From positions 77,501-141,500 of the forward strand of contig QGON01000067.1 in assembly GCA_003660235.1 (NCBI GenBank): 64,000 bases of DNA, given 5' to 3'. The position numbers and the translations under genes are program-made. Positions 45,897 through 56,967 of this stretch are shown here, in pieces; within the stretch, counting starts at the first letter, position 1; every line of letters begins with the position of its first letter. The notes beneath the pieces are model-generated. The model was not told the DNA's origin and did not search any database. It saw only the letters and a program-made list of their open reading frames with translations. The stretch is from a bacterium endosymbiont of Escarpia laminata (GTDB lineage Bacteria > Pseudomonadota > Gammaproteobacteria > Chromatiales > Chromatiaceae).

Positions 45897-48725
45897 TCAG
45901 GCAAAGCGCCGGATCTCGCCTTTTCCGGCGACATTGGTGGCACAGCGGCTGCAGAGATCAGGATATTTCTTGTCCACCCCCACCTCTTCCCGATGGTGCC
46001 AGCAACGCACACACTTGGGCAGGTTAGAGGGTGTGGGTCTGACCCAGAGTCCATCGACTTCGGTCTCTATTGCATCGGTGGGTTTAGTTGTCAGAGGCAG
46101 AACCCGGGCCTCCGATGTGATCAAAACAAAACGCAGCTCTTCACCCAGATCGTCGAGGGTTGCCCGCAATTCACCGTCGCAGTAGATCTCCACCTCTGCA
46201 TCCAGGGCGGAACCGATCTTGCCGTCGGCGCGCAGGGACTCCAGCTGCTTTGATACCGCAGTGCGTACCGGAATCACCTGCTCCCAGAAGGCGCGGCCAA
46301 AACGGTCATCGCCATCCAGAGAGAAGAGTCCCGAATACCAGCTTTCGAGAAAGACGCTCTCACCACGTTTTCCCGGTATATGTAACCAGACCTCATCGGC
46401 GGTGTAGCTGAGAATCGGCGCCAGCCAGCGGGTCATCGCCTCAACGATGTGGTACATCGCAGTCTGGCAGGAGCGGCGCGGCAGACTGTTCGCTTGGGTG
46501 GTGTATTGCCGGTCCTTGATCACGTCGAGATAGAAACCGCCCATATCGGTGACGCAGAAGTTGAGCACCTTCTGGTAGATCAGGTGGAACTGATAGTGCT
46601 TGTAGGCTTCGATGATCTCCTGCTGCAGCTGCAGGGCGCGATCCACCGCCCAACGGTCGAGTTCGATCATCTCGCCCGGTGCTACCATGTTCTGCGCCGG
46701 CTCGAACCCGTTGAGGTTGCTGAGCAGGAAACGCGTGGTGTTGCGTATGCGGCGGTAGGCATCGGCGGTGCGCTTCAGGATCTCGTCCGAGACGGTCATC
46801 TCGTTGCGGTAGTCGGTGGCCGACACCCAGAGCCGGATGATGTCGGCGCCGAGGTTCTTGATCACCTTTTGTGGCGCCATCACGTTGCCCTTCGACTTGG
46901 CCATCTTCTCGCCCTTATCGTCGACAGTGAAGCCGTGGGTCAGCACCTGTTTGAAGGGGGCGCAGCCGTTCATCGCCACCGAGGTGAGCAGGGAAGACTG
47001 AAACCAGCCGCGGTGCTGGTCGGAGCCTTCGAGATAGAGATCCGCAGGGAAGCGCAGTTGCTCACGGGCCCGCAGTACGCACTGATGGGTCACTCCGGAA
47101 TCAAACCAGACATCCAGTGAGTCGGTGATCTTGGTGTAGTCAGCGGCTTCGTCCCCCAGCAGCTCTTGGGCGTCGAGATCGAACCAGGCCTCAAAGCCCT
47201 TCTCCTCGACCCGATTTGCCACGGCTTTCACCAGTTCGGCGGAGTTGGGGTGCAGTTCGCTGGTCTCTTTATGGACGAAGAGGGTGATCGGCACACCCCA
47301 GGTGCGCTGGCGTGAGATGCACCAGTCCGGGCGGTTCTCCACCATGCCCTGGATGCGTGCCTTGCCCCAGTCGGGCAGCCATTCGACGCTGTCGATCTCA
47401 CGCATTGCGGTCTGGCGCAGTCCGGCCTGGTCCATGCTGATGAACCACTGCGGGGTGGCGCGGAAAATAATCGGGGTTTTGTGGCGCCAGCAGTGCGGAT
47501 AACTGTGGTTGAGGCGTTTCTCGCGCACCAGTGCGCCGCGTGTCTTGAGCACATCGATCACTTTTTCGTTGGCGGAGAAGACGTGCTGGCCCGCGAACAG
47601 TTCGGTGCCCTCCACGAAACAGCCGTTGTTGCCCACTGGATTGTCCACCGGCAAGCCATAGCGGGCGCCGACCACATAGTCGTCGAGACCGTGACCGGGG
47701 GCGGTGTGCACAGCGCCGGTACCCGCCTCAAGGGTGACATGCTCGCCCAGAATCACCTGCACCTGACGGTCATAGAAGGGGTGTTGCAGTTTGAGTCCCT
47801 CGAAGGCATCGCCTTTGGCGTAGGCGATGACGTGATACTTCTCGATGCCGTAGCGGTCCATCACATCCTTCAGCATGGCGTCGGCAATCACCATGCGCTC
47901 TTTGCCGAGTGGACCGTCGCACTGCACCACTGCGTACTCCAGGCTCGGGTTGAGCGCCACTGCCTGGTTGGCGGGCAGGGTCCAGGGTGTAGTGGTCCAG
48001 ATCACAAAATGCACCGGACCTTCGCCCAGCCCATCAGGCACATGGTGGCAGCGGTCGAACAGCGCCGGTTCTTCGAGTACACGAAAGCGCACGTCGATGG
48101 CAAAAGAGTCCTTGTCCTGGTACTCCACCTCTGCCTCAGCCAGCGCCGAGCCGCAGTCGGTACACCAGTGAACCGGCTTGGAACCTTTGTGCACATGGCC
48201 CTTCTCGACGATGCGGCCAAGAGAGCGGATGATATCCGCCTCGAACCCATGGTCCATGGTGAGATAGGGATTCTCCCACTCACCGAGTACCCCCAGGCGT
48301 TTGAAATCGTTACGCTGATTCTCCACCTGCTTGGCGGCATATTGGCGACATGCCTTGCGGAACTGACTGTTGGTCACTTTGGCGCCGGGTTTGCCGATCT
48401 TTTTCTCCACCTGGAGTTCAATAGGCAGACCGTGGCAGTCCCATCCCGGCACATAAGGTGCGTCGAAACCGTCCAGCGTACGGCTCTTGATGATGATGTC
48501 CTTGAGGATCTTGTTGACCGCATGACCGATATGGATGTTGCCGTTGGCGTATGGAGGTCCGTCGTGCAGGATGAACTTGGGACGTCCGGCGCACACCTCG
48601 CGGATCCTGGCGTAGAGATTGTTCTCCTCCCATTTTTTCAGCATCTCCGGCTCACGTTGGGCCAGATTGCCACGCATTGGAAAGTCAGTTTTGGGGAGGT
48701 TGAGGGTCTGCTTGTAGTCGCTCAC
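45897..48725 (-). CDS. ileS: Isoleucyl-tRNA synthetase
   Basis: 942 aa, class I synthetase charging tRNA-Ile. HIGH motif in [24 protein letters not shown] motif as [10 protein letters not shown]; the editing CP1 domain contains TWTLPANQ-type residues ([14 protein letters not shown]). The C-terminal zinc finger reads [12 protein letters not shown] ... CSRC, typical of bacterial IleRS. It is followed by lspA. The upstream gene ribF is separated by 187 nt with a palindromic repeat. Confidence 0.98.
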   Translation of the reverse strand: MSDYKQTLNLPKTDFPMRGNLAQREPEMLKKWEENNLYARIREVCAGRPKFILHDGPPYANGNIHIGHAVNKILKDIIIKSRTLDGFDAPYVPGWDCHGLPIELQVEKKIGKPGAKVTNSQFRKACRQYAAKQVENQRNDFKRLGVLGEWENPYLTMDHGFEADIIRSLGRIVEKGHVHKGSKPVHWCTDCGSALAEAEVEYQDKDSFAIDVRFRVLEEPALFDRCHHVPDGLGEGPVHFVIWTTTPWTLPANQAVALNPSLEYAVVQCDGPLGKERMVIADAMLKDVMDRYGIEKYHVIAYAKGDAFEGLKLQHPFYDRQVQVILGEHVTLEAGTGAVHTAPGHGLDDYVVGARYGLPVDNPVGNNGCFVEGTELFAGQHVFSANEKVIDVLKTRGALVREKRLNHSYPHCWRHKTPIIFRATPQWFISMDQAGLRQTAMREIDSVEWLPDWGKARIQGMVENRPDWCISRQRTWGVPITLFVHKETSELHPNSAELVKAVANRVEEKGFEAWFDLDAQELLGDEAADYTKITDSLDVWFDSGVTHQCVLRAREQLRFPADLYLEGSDQHRGWFQSSLLTSVAMNGCAPFKQVLTHGFTVDDKGEKMAKSKGNVMAPQKVIKNLGADIIRLWVSATDYRNEMTVSDEILKRTADAYRRIRNTTRFLLSNLNGFEPAQNMVAPGEMIELDRWAVDRALQLQQEIIEAYKHYQFHLIYQKVLNFCVTDMGGFYLDVIKDRQYTTQANSLPRRSCQTAMYHIVEAMTRWLAPILSYTADEVWLHIPGKRGESVFLESWYSGLFSLDGDDRFGRAFWEQVIPVRTAVSKQLESLRADGKIGSALDAEVEIYCDGELRATLDDLGEELRFVLITSEARVLPLTTKPTDAIETEVDGLWVRPTPSNLPKCVRCWHHREEVGVDKKYPDLCSRCATNVAGKGEIRRFA

Positions 48726-48831
48726 GGACTGTTGCCTGTGGTGGATTTCAACAAAAGTGGGCTATTGAACCGCAAACCGGCGCAATGCGCAAAGTATCTT
48801 GTCGTTATAGAGGGTCTCGAAGCAGAATGGA

Positions 48832-48903
48832 GGCTGGATCAAGCGCAGCGGATCCAGCATCAGTGCATTTGCCTGATCCGCTCCGCTTGATCCGGCCTGC
48901 AGG
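48832..48903. repeat. Dispersed palindromic repeat, copy D
   Basis: GGCTGGATCAAGCGCAGCGG and CCGCTCCGCTTGATCCGGCC arms with a short loop, between ribF and ileS. Confidence 0.78.
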
Positions 48904-48912
48904 TTATTCGCG

Positions 48913-49842
48913 CTAAATCCCAAGCTCAATTCGCGCCGCCGCTGCATCGTGCAGAATCTGTCTGCGCAGATCCTCGAATGAGTCGAATTTCTTTTCGTCG
49001 CGTAGTTTGTGTACAAACTCCACCTGAACATGCTCACCGTAGACTGAGCGATCGAAGTCGAACAGGTGGGTCTCCAGCAGATAACGGGTGTCTCCCTTCA
49101 CCGTGGGACGCGTACCTATGTTGGCCACGCCGGGCAGTGGCTGTTTGTCCAGACCCCGGACCTTGACGGCGTAGACGCCGCGTAGCGGGCTGACACGGCG
49201 ATGCAGGTTCACATTCATGGTGGGAAAGCCGATAGTGCGTCCGCGTTCGTCTCCGTGAGCCACGCGGCCACAGATGCGATAGGGACGCCCCAGGCACAAC
49301 TCTGCCGCCTGCAGGTTGCCCTCGGTGAGCAGTTGCCGGATGCGGGTGCTGCTGACGCGATCGGCATTCAGCTTGAAGGTGTTCATGTTTTCCACCTCGA
49401 ATCCGTGCTGACTTCCCATGGACTGCAGCAGATGGAAGTCGCCCTCCCGTCCCATGCCGAAACGGAAATCGTCGCCCACCGACAGGAAGCGGGCATCGAG
49501 ACCGCTGAGCAGCAACTTTTCAACAAAGGCAACGGCTGGCATCGACGCCATCTTCTTGCCGAATTCCAGGATCACGACCCGCTCGATGCCGATATCCTTC
49601 ATCGCCTGCAGTTTTTCCCGCATGCGGGTGAGCCGGGCAGGCGCGCCGTCAGGTTGAAAAAACTCGCGGGGTTGGGGCTCAAAAGTCACTACTGTGGCGG
49701 GCAGGCCGAATTCGCGCCCTTTTTCGAGCAGATGCTGAAAAACTGACTGATGGCCCAGGTGTACGCCATCGAAATTGCCGATGGTGGCCACGCAGCCCCG
49801 GTGTTCTGGTCGCAAATTGTGTAAGCCGCGAATGACTTGCAT
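48913..49842 (-). CDS. ribF: Bifunctional riboflavin kinase / FAD synthetase
   Basis: 309 aa. The N-terminal nucleotidyltransferase domain (~1-180) has CVATIGNFDGVHLGHQSVFQ and the SSTRIRQLLTEGNL motif; the C-terminal flavokinase domain (~185-305) has GRVAHGDERGRTIGFPTMNV and GVANIGTRPTV. It makes FMN then FAD. Gene order murJ-ribF-ileS-lspA, all leftward, is a classic gammaproteobacterial cluster and supports the call. Confidence 0.97.
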   Translation of the reverse strand: MQVIRGLHNLRPEHRGCVATIGNFDGVHLGHQSVFQHLLEKGREFGLPATVVTFEPQPREFFQPDGAPARLTRMREKLQAMKDIGIERVVILEFGKKMASMPAVAFVEKLLLSGLDARFLSVGDDFRFGMGREGDFHLLQSMGSQHGFEVENMNTFKLNADRVSSTRIRQLLTEGNLQAAELCLGRPYRICGRVAHGDERGRTIGFPTMNVNLHRRVSPLRGVYAVKVRGLDKQPLPGVANIGTRPTVKGDTRYLLETHLFDFDRSVYGEHVQVEFVHKLRDEKKFDSFEDLRRQILHDAAAARIELGI

Positions 49843-49941
49843 AAAAAACCGCCTTGTTTGAAGCGATTCATTATAAGGGATGAGTAAAAAGGTTAAAGGT
49901 TAAAGGTGGCCGTGCTTCATCGTTACAGTCGTTGGAAGGAT

Positions 49942-49977
49942 GTAGGCAGGTTCAAGCGTAGCGGATCGGGCCTACAT
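49942..49977. repeat. Dispersed palindromic repeat, short copy C
   Basis: GTAGGCAGGTTCAAGCGTAG then CGGATCGGGCCTAC. It is a compact version of the family. It is preceded by GGTTAAAGGTGGCCGTGC, which also precedes copy B at 61607. Confidence 0.75.
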
Positions 49978-50030
49978 ACATTCGGGGTGGAAAAAGTGCT
50001 TGCATCCGGTAGCACCGAACACATACTTGT

Positions 50031-50079
50031 GTCACCTGTCACCTGTCACCTGTCACCTGTCACCTGTCACCTGTCACCT
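50031..50079. repeat. Heptamer minisatellite (GTCACCT)x7
   Basis: Seven perfect tandem copies of GTCACCT, ending 5 nt before the murJ stop codon (minus strand). Two reverse-complement copies occur at 27907. Confidence 0.95.
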
Positions 50080-50083
50080 TAAC

Positions 50084-51619
50084 TTACGCGGAACGAAAAT
50101 GGCGCAGCCTGACTCCGGAAGAGATGAGGACGAAAAAGTAGACGCAGGCACCAAGTATGATCCAAAACGTAAGGTGGAGGATGCGTTCCCAGGTGCCGAG
50201 TAGCAGCCAGGCGTCAGTGTCACCGCTGCCCCAGATGAGCAGAGCCCCCATTGCTGCTGCTGCTGCCCCTGTGCGCAGCCAGATAAGCTTCCACCCAGGG
50301 CTTGGTTGATAGATATGCTCTTTTCTCAGCCAGTGGTAGAGCAGGTAGGCATTGAGGATCGATGACAGAGTCGTAGCCAGGGCAAGGCCTGCATGGGCCA
50401 GAGGAAATACTAAAATAATATTGAAAGCCATGTTGGCGAACATGGCGATGATGCCGACGCGTACCGGCGTTCGGGTATCCTGTCTGGCGTAGAAGCCAGG
50501 TGCCAGAATCTTGATCAGAATGATGGCCATCAGGCCGGGGGCATAGGCCATCAGACTCCGGGACGACATGACGACATCGTTGGTAGTGAAGGCTTCGGAG
50601 TGGAACAGGGTGATCAACATCGGGCTTGCCAGCAGCAGCAGCCCTACAGCTGCGGGAATGCCCAGCAACACGGTGACGCGCAGGGCCCAGTCCAGGGTGC
50701 TGGAAAATTCCTCGGGTGATTTTTCAGAGTGTTTGCGCGACAGGTTGGGCAGGATCACGGTGCCGAGGGCAACGCCGAGAAGGCCTACCGGAAACTCCAT
50801 CAGGCGGTCAGAGTAGTAGAGCCAGGAGATGCTGCCGCTAACCAGGAAAGAGGCGATGAGCGTATCCAGCAGCAGGTTCAACTGGCTTACAGAGACGCCA
50901 AACAGGGCGGGAATCATCAGTCGCAGGACGCGGATTACGCCCTTGTCCCGGAAGGCCACCTTGGGTTTCGGAATCAGGTTTAACTGGTAGAGAAAAGGAA
51001 ACTGAAATATGAACTGCACGCCACCGGCGATGAGAACGCCCCAGGCCAGCGCCATCACCGGCTCTTCCATGCGTGGCGAAAGCAAGAGTGCACAGCCGAT
51101 CAACGATATATTAAGCAGCACGGGGGTGAAGGCCGGCACGCCAAAGCGGTTGTGTGCGTTCAGGATGCCGCCGGCGAAAGCAGTGAGAGAGATGAAGAAG
51201 AGATAGGGGAAGGTGAGGTGCAGCATCTCCACCGCCAGCTCATACTTGTCCTCATTCTCACCGATGAAGCCTGGTGCGAAGATCATCACCAATAGTGGTG
51301 CCGCGATCACGCCGATGGTGGTCGTCAACAGCAGCACCATGCCCAAGGTGCCAGCCATCTTGTCGACAAACTCCTTCAGTTCCGCAAAGGAGCGTTGGCT
51401 GCGGTACTCCGTCAATACCGGGACAAAGGCCAGTGAAAATGCCCCCTCGGCGAACAGGCGACGCATGAAGTTCGGAATCTTGAAAGCGACGAAGAAGGCA
51501 TCCGTGGCGGCGTCGGCGCCGAACAGGCGCGCCAATACCAGATCTCGCACAAACCCGAGGATGCGGGAGAGCATGGTATTTGAGCCGACAGTGGCAAAGG
51601 GTTTGAGGAAAGAAGCCAG
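50084..51619 (-). CDS. murJ: Lipid II flippase, apparently starting at CTG
   Basis: MurJ exports lipid II for peptidoglycan synthesis. Fourteen membrane segments fit the MVF family: FAEGAFSLAFVPVLTEYR near the start, then GAALLLSPRM-type loops. The first ATG in frame (51574) gives 496 aa and lacks the conserved N-terminus. Upstream, still in frame, lies LASFLKPFATVGSNTM, which matches the usual start region. The only suitable codon is CTG 51619, with AAGGA 7 nt upstream; a TAA stop lies further up and no ATG, GTG or TTG intervenes. CTG gives 511 aa, the length of E. coli MurJ. Confidence 0.92.
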   Translation of the reverse strand: MASFLKPFATVGSNTMLSRILGFVRDLVLARLFGADAATDAFFVAFKIPNFMRRLFAEGAFSLAFVPVLTEYRSQRSFAELKEFVDKMAGTLGMVLLLTTTIGVIAAPLLVMIFAPGFIGENEDKYELAVEMLHLTFPYLFFISLTAFAGGILNAHNRFGVPAFTPVLLNISLIGCALLLSPRMEEPVMALAWGVLIAGGVQFIFQFPFLYQLNLIPKPKVAFRDKGVIRVLRLMIPALFGVSVSQLNLLLDTLIASFLVSGSISWLYYSDRLMEFPVGLLGVALGTVILPNLSRKHSEKSPEEFSSTLDWALRVTVLLGIPAAVGLLLLASPMLITLFHSEAFTTNDVVMSSRSLMAYAPGLMAIILIKILAPGFYARQDTRTPVRVGIIAMFANMAFNIILVFPLAHAGLALATTLSSILNAYLLYHWLRKEHIYQPSPGWKLIWLRTGAAAAAMGALLIWGSGDTDAWLLLGTWERILHLTFWIILGACVYFFVLISSGVRLRHFRSA

Positions 51620-51797
51620 TGAACTGTCCTTGATTCGTTGTTGTACTTATTATAACTACAGAGTATAAGCCCATTTCATTGCAGGATAGTGAAAAAATCG
51701 GCAGTTTTTCAGAAGTCGTAGAGAAGGGTTGACATTGGCTGGATTATTGCGCAACATATGCGCCCTTCCGATTTTGTGAATGTTCAGGAGTCAAAAG

Positions 51798-52058
51798 TTG
51801 GCCAATTCAGCCCAAGCCCGTAAGCGCGCACGTCAAGCCGACAAGCGCCATCTGCACAACCAGTCCCGCCGCAGCACCATGCGCACCCACGTCAAAAGGG
51901 TTGTGAGCCTGATCGAAGCGGGCAACAAGGAGGGCGCTGCGGAGGCCTTCAAGAGTGCTGTGCCTGTGATTGATCGCAGTGCCAATGAGGGCATGATCCA
52001 CAAGAACAAGGCTGCGCGTCATAAGAGCCGTCTGAATGCTCAGATCAAGGCGTTGTAA
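51798..52058 (+). CDS. rpsT: 30S ribosomal protein S20
   Basis: 86 aa, highly basic ([21 protein letters not shown]). I chose TTG 51798 with AGGAG 8 nt upstream; an ATG at 51780 would add six residues. E. coli rpsT also uses TTG, and S20 limits its own translation there through this weak start, so the TTG here may serve the same autoregulation. TTGACA at 51729 may be the -35 of its promoter. It is divergent to murJ and ends in a terminator. Confidence 0.96.
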   Translation: MANSAQARKRARQADKRHLHNQSRRSTMRTHVKRVVSLIEAGNKEGAAEAFKSAVPVIDRSANEGMIHKNKAARHKSRLNAQIKAL

Positions 52059-52080
52059 GTCGTAATCGACTGCTCCTGTA

Positions 52081-52107
52081 AAAAAACCGGCAGAAGCCGG
52101 TTTTTTT
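52081..52107 (+). terminator. Terminator after rpsT
   Basis: AAAAAACCGG-CAGAAG-CCGGTTTTTTT, a short stem with flanking A and T runs. Confidence 0.9.
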
Positions 52108-52144
52108 ATGTCTGATTCTCTTGATCTGGATGTTGATATCCCCA

Positions 52145-52191
52145 GCTTGGGTAGGTTGGGTTAGGCCGTCTTTTTGGCCGTAACCCAACAA
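52145..52191. repeat. 47-bp dispersed near-palindromic repeat, copy 2
   Basis: Identical to 25439-25485; lies between the converging rpsT and proB. A further palindrome GTTACGCTACGCTAAC follows at about 52210. Confidence 0.9.
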
Positions 52192-52330
52192 CATGCGTCA
52201 TTATTGTCGTGTTACGCTACGCTAACATGACCTACTGTTTTTTTGTGTTAAGGTGGTTGGCAAGTCTTTGACAATACGAACATTATTGCCTTAAGTAAGT
52301 GCTATTTATGTCTGTCGGTTTTATTGACAC

Positions 52331-53455
52331 TCAAAGCAGCACAAGATTATCCCGGTGGATCAACTCCGCCTCATCCACATAACCCAGTATCTCCTCGATC
52401 CGGCTGCTCGGCTGCCCCATGATGCGCTGGGCCTCCTGGGCATTATAATTGGCAAGTCCACGGGCCACTTCACAACCTGAACTATCGAGACAGACTACCG
52501 CTTCGCCGCGGGCAAATTCACCGCTGACATCCGTTACGCCCACTGCCAGCAGGCTGCTGCCCTGCTCCTGTAGCACGCGCACTGCGCCGTCATCCAGCGT
52601 GAGGTGGCCTCGTGCCTGTAGTTGACCTGCAAGCCAGCGTTTACGGGCAGCCTGAGGCTCCTGAACGGGTTTCAGCAGGGTGCCTATCTCTTTGCCCTGG
52701 GCTATGTCCGCCAACACCCCCGGTCTGGCGCCGGGAGCGATGATGGTGCCGGTGCCCGAGCGGGCGGCCAGGCGGGCGGCCCGTACCTTTGTGACCATGC
52801 CGCCCAGGCCGAGACCGCTCGCGCTGCCACCGGCCACCTCGTCAAGCTGAGGATTGTCCACCCGGGTTTCATTGATCAGAGTGGCTTTGGGATTGAAGCG
52901 GGGGTCGACATCGAACAATCCCTCCTGATCGGTGAGCAGTAGCAGCAGATCCGCCTCTATCAGGTTTGCCACCAAGGCTGCCAGGGTGTCATTGTCACCA
53001 AAGCGAAGTTCTTCGGTGGCCACGGTGTCATTTTCATTGACCACCGGCACCACGCCCAGTTCCACAAGGGTGCGTAGAGTGCTGCGGGCGTTGAGATAAC
53101 GGGGGCGGTCAGCGAGATCGTCGCGAGTAAGCAGGACTTGGGCAGTGTGCAGGCCATGTTTTTGAAAACAGGTCTCGTAGGCGCGTATCAGCCCCATCTG
53201 GCCGATGGCAGCCGCCGCCTGTAGTTCGTTGAGGTTGTGCGGGCGGCGTCTCCACCCCATGCGGCTCATGCCCTCGGCGACGGCGCCTGAGGAGACCAGT
53301 ACGATCTCGTGGCCGGCTTGCCGGAGCTGTGCCATCTGCTCCACCCAGGGTGACAGGGTCTCCTGCGATAGGCCCTTGCCGCCGGAGGTCAGCAGGGCGC
53401 TGCCGATCTTGATGACCCAGCGTTTGGTAGTGGGGATCGAGTCGCGTGAAATCAT
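52331..53455 (-). CDS. proB: Glutamate 5-kinase
   Basis: 374 aa. It phosphorylates glutamate in the first step of proline synthesis and is normally inhibited by proline. The amino-acid-kinase domain (~1-260; [49 protein letters not shown]) is followed by a C-terminal PUA domain (~275-370; [23 protein letters not shown]). It lies 10 nt after obgE. rplU-rpmA-obgE-proB is a common order in this group. Confidence 0.97.
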   Translation of the reverse strand: MISRDSIPTTKRWVIKIGSALLTSGGKGLSQETLSPWVEQMAQLRQAGHEIVLVSSGAVAEGMSRMGWRRRPHNLNELQAAAAIGQMGLIRAYETCFQKHGLHTAQVLLTRDDLADRPRYLNARSTLRTLVELGVVPVVNENDTVATEELRFGDNDTLAALVANLIEADLLLLLTDQEGLFDVDPRFNPKATLINETRVDNPQLDEVAGGSASGLGLGGMVTKVRAARLAARSGTGTIIAPGARPGVLADIAQGKEIGTLLKPVQEPQAARKRWLAGQLQARGHLTLDDGAVRVLQEQGSSLLAVGVTDVSGEFARGEAVVCLDSSGCEVARGLANYNAQEAQRIMGQPSSRIEEILGYVDEAELIHRDNLVLL

Positions 53456-53465
53456 GGTTTCCCCG

Positions 53466-54539
<1,074 letters not shown>

Positions 54540-54570
54540 CTATTGTGGGTCTCTGGAGAGATGTTCTGTT

Positions 54571-54642
54571 AGGGGCCGGAGTCAAACCGTTCAACTCTAT
54601 TATCAACTGCTGACAGCTTTGCCCGGTTTGACTCCGGCCCCT
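54571..54642. repeat. Palindromic element with 19-bp perfect arms
   Basis: Arms AGGGGCCGGAGTCAAACCG and its reverse complement CGGTTTGACTCCGGCCCCT with a 34-nt loop, between rpmA and obgE. The arm core resembles the shorter element at 56922. Confidence 0.9.
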
Positions 54643-54677
54643 GCAAGCATTTTGCAGATATGTTTAGGAGCCACAAA

Positions 54678-54706
54678 GCAAAAAGCCCCGTCAAAGACGA
54701 GGCCCT
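54678..54706 (-). terminator. Terminator after rpmA
   Basis: On the minus strand GCCTCGTC-TTT-GACGGGGC followed by TTTTT. Confidence 0.85.
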
Positions 54707-54729
54707 TGCTGATCCGGTCAGAGGCTGGC

Positions 54730-54987
54730 TCAGTCAGTGACCACGCTCACGTACTGACGGTTGCGCGGGCCTTTTATCTCAAAAAGAACCTTGCCGTCAG
54801 CTTTGGCGAACAGGGTGTGATCCTTGCCGACGCCTACGTTGACGCCGTTGTGGACGCGGGTACCGCGCTGGCGCACGATGATGCTGCCGGCGCTGATGGC
54901 TTCACCGCCGAAGATCTTGACGCCAAGGCGTTTGGATTCTGAATCGCGGCCGTTACGTGTACTGCCGCCTGCTTTTTTATGTGCCAT
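54730..54987 (-). CDS. rpmA: 50S ribosomal protein L27
   Basis: 85 aa, starting [27 protein letters not shown], the conserved N-terminal arm that reaches the peptidyl-transferase centre. [22 protein letters not shown] follows. It is 12 nt downstream of rplU and ends at a terminator. Confidence 0.99.
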   Translation of the reverse strand: MAHKKAGGSTRNGRDSESKRLGVKIFGGEAISAGSIIVRQRGTRVHNGVNVGVGKDHTLFAKADGKVLFEIKGPRNRQYVSVVTD

Positions 54988-54999
54988 TTTGTTCTCTCC

Positions 55000-55314
55000 T
55001 CAGCTCGCGCTGATACCGGTCACCTGCAGTTCGGTGTACCACTGACGATGCCCCTGACGCTTCATGTGATGTTTGCGACGACGGAACTTGATGATTTTCA
55101 CTTTTTTACCGCGACCGTGGGATTTTACGGTGGCCGTTACCTTGCCGCCATCGACATAAGGTGTGCCGACCTTGATATCTTCACCGTCAGCAACCATCAA
55201 AACTTTATCCAGTTCGACAGAAGCACCTTCTTCCACGTTCAGCTTCTCCACCTTGACGGTGTCGCCTTCCGAGACGCGATACTGCTTGCCGCCGGTTTGA
55301 ATTACCGCATACAT
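55000..55314 (-). CDS. rplU: 50S ribosomal protein L21
   Basis: 104 aa, starting [20 protein letters not shown] as in all L21 proteins; [20 protein letters not shown] near the end contacts 23S rRNA. First gene of the rplU-rpmA(-obgE-proB) leftward group. Confidence 0.99.
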   Translation of the reverse strand: MYAVIQTGGKQYRVSEGDTVKVEKLNVEEGASVELDKVLMVADGEDIKVGTPYVDGGKVTATVKSHGRGKKVKIIKFRRRKHHMKRQGHRQWYTELQVTGISAS

Positions 55315-55404
55315 AGCCTATCCCCAAGAAAACCTGTTGATCCTAAATGCGGGAGGGACCCCACACGGAAAGAGGCGGGATTCTACCCATAACAGGAGAC
55401 AAGG

Positions 55405-56028
55405 TCAACCGGAGATTAGCCGCCGCTCTGCCATGCTGAGGTAACGCCGGTGCAGCTGTTCGACGGTTTTTTCGAGCGTCTTGAGTCCCCCGTCGTTGCT
55501 GATGACATCATCTGCCGCCGCAAGGCGGGATTGGCGATCGACCTGCACGGCGATGATTTGCTCGATTTGCGTTTTTTTCAGTCCGTCGCGCTGCTGCACC
55601 CGCTCTATCTGATGATCCTCAGGAATATCCACCACCAGAATGCGGTCGGCCAGGCTATTCTGGCCCGACTCCAACAGTAGTGGGATGACCAGCACGGCAT
55701 AGGGTGTGTCGAGTTGCCCCAGGCGAAGCTGCATCTCGCTGCGGATGCGGGGATGCAGGATCTGTTGCAGTTGAAGGCGTTTGGCGCTGTTTTCGAAGAC
55801 GATGCCGCGCATTCTGTCACGGTCGAGTCCACCCATCGGGGTGATAACGGCGGCGCCGAATCTCTCCCGGATCTCATCCAGTGCCGGCGCGCCGGGGTCC
55901 ACCTGTTCCCGGGCGATCAGATCCGCGTCAATGACCGGGACCCCCAGCCTTTCAAAGTGCCGGGAGACGGTGGACTTACCGCTACCGATGCCGCCGGTGA
56001 GGGCGACGACTAAAGCAGGCCTGCCCAT
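55405..56028 (-). CDS. coaE: Dephospho-CoA kinase
   Basis: 207 aa. It catalyses the last step of coenzyme A synthesis. P-loop VALTGGIGSGKSTVSRHF, then VIDADLIAREQVDPG, and PYAVLVIPLLLESG. It overlaps pilD by 19 nt, the usual pilBCD-coaE arrangement in gammaproteobacteria. Confidence 0.97.
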   Translation of the reverse strand: MGRPALVVALTGGIGSGKSTVSRHFERLGVPVIDADLIAREQVDPGAPALDEIRERFGAAVITPMGGLDRDRMRGIVFENSAKRLQLQQILHPRIRSEMQLRLGQLDTPYAVLVIPLLLESGQNSLADRILVVDIPEDHQIERVQQRDGLKKTQIEQIIAVQVDRQSRLAAADDVISNDGGLKTLEKTVEQLHRRYLSMAERRLISG

Positions 56029-56882
56029 TGCAGATAGGCATGGTTGATGGCGTCACCCCACAGCAGGCTGATCCAGCCGGCACAGGCCAGGTAGGGGCCA
56101 AAGGGGATCGGGATATTACGGTCGCGGCCACGGAACAGGATCATGGCGACACCGAACAGCGCCCCGACAAGGGCGGAGAGCAGGATGATCTGCGGCAGGT
56201 AGTGCCAGCCCATCCATGCGCCGAGCAGGGCGAGCAGTTTGAAATCACCGTACCCCATGCCCTCCTTGCCGGTCAGCAGCTTGAAGAGCTGGTAGACGCT
56301 CCAGAGGGAGAGATAACCGGCGGCGGCGCCGATGAGGGCGGATTGGCTGTCGGTGAAGAGCCCGTTGAGACTCAGCAGCAGACCAAGCCAGAGAAAGGGC
56401 AGGGTGATGCTGTCGGGCAACAGTTGCGTGTCGAAGTCGATCAGGCTCAGCGAGATCAATGCCCAGGTAAGGGTCATTGCCGCCAGCGCCTCCCAGCTGA
56501 GACCAAAATGCCAGGCTACCGCCAGGGTCATGATGCCGCTCAGGAGCTCCATTGCCGGGTAGCGCAGACTGATTTTCGCCTTGCATCCGGAGCAGCGGCC
56601 CTTGAGCAAAATCCAGCTGACTACCGGTATGTTCTCCCAGGGGCGGATTTTGTGGCCGCAATTGGGGCAGTGGGACGCGGGCCGGTTCAGATTGAAGGGG
56701 GCAGGCGGCTCATCCGCCTCCTCTCCATTCAGTTCACTGCATTCGTGGCGCCACTGCGCCTCCATCATCTTCGGCAATCGGTGGATGACGACATTCAGAA
56801 AACTGCCGACCACCAAGCCGAGCAGGCCGCTGAAGAGCAGAAAAGCCCAGGGTGTTTGTTGCAGGAAGATGATTACAGACAC
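56010..56882 (-). CDS. pilD: Type IV prepilin peptidase / N-methyltransferase
   Basis: 290 aa. It cleaves the prepilin leader at Gly-Phe and methylates the new N-terminus. The cytoplasmic zinc site is intact (CPNCGHKI ... CSGCKAK). The two catalytic aspartates are visible in SLIDFDTQLLPDS and GMGYGDFKLLA. Seven to eight membrane segments. It also would process the two pilins encoded upstream. Confidence 0.96.
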   Translation of the reverse strand: MSVIIFLQQTPWAFLLFSGLLGLVVGSFLNVVIHRLPKMMEAQWRHECSELNGEEADEPPAPFNLNRPASHCPNCGHKIRPWENIPVVSWILLKGRCSGCKAKISLRYPAMELLSGIMTLAVAWHFGLSWEALAAMTLTWALISLSLIDFDTQLLPDSITLPFLWLGLLLSLNGLFTDSQSALIGAAAGYLSLWSVYQLFKLLTGKEGMGYGDFKLLALLGAWMGWHYLPQIILLSALVGALFGVAMILFRGRDRNIPIPFGPYLACAGWISLLWGDAINHAYLQWAGLL

Positions 56883-56921
56883 AGGGTTGGCCGATGGTTA
56901 GGGGGAGAGAAGTGGTGTGCC

Positions 56922-56951
56922 GGGGGCGGAGCCAAATCCGGCTCCGACCCC
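56922..56951. repeat. Short palindrome between pilC and pilD
   Basis: GGGGGCGGAGCC and GGCTCCGACCCC, 12-nt arms with one mismatch and a 6-nt loop. It is related to the arm core of 54571-54642. Confidence 0.75.
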
Positions 56952-56967
56952 TTCTTCACAAGAGGTG

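Noticed and set aside
47481-48890. Long antisense frame (469 codons) over ileS
   Set aside because: Shadow of ileS; no start signal and no domain features.
50031-50079. Possible CRISPR array
   Set aside because: Direct head-to-tail heptamers without spacers and no cas genes; it is a minisatellite.
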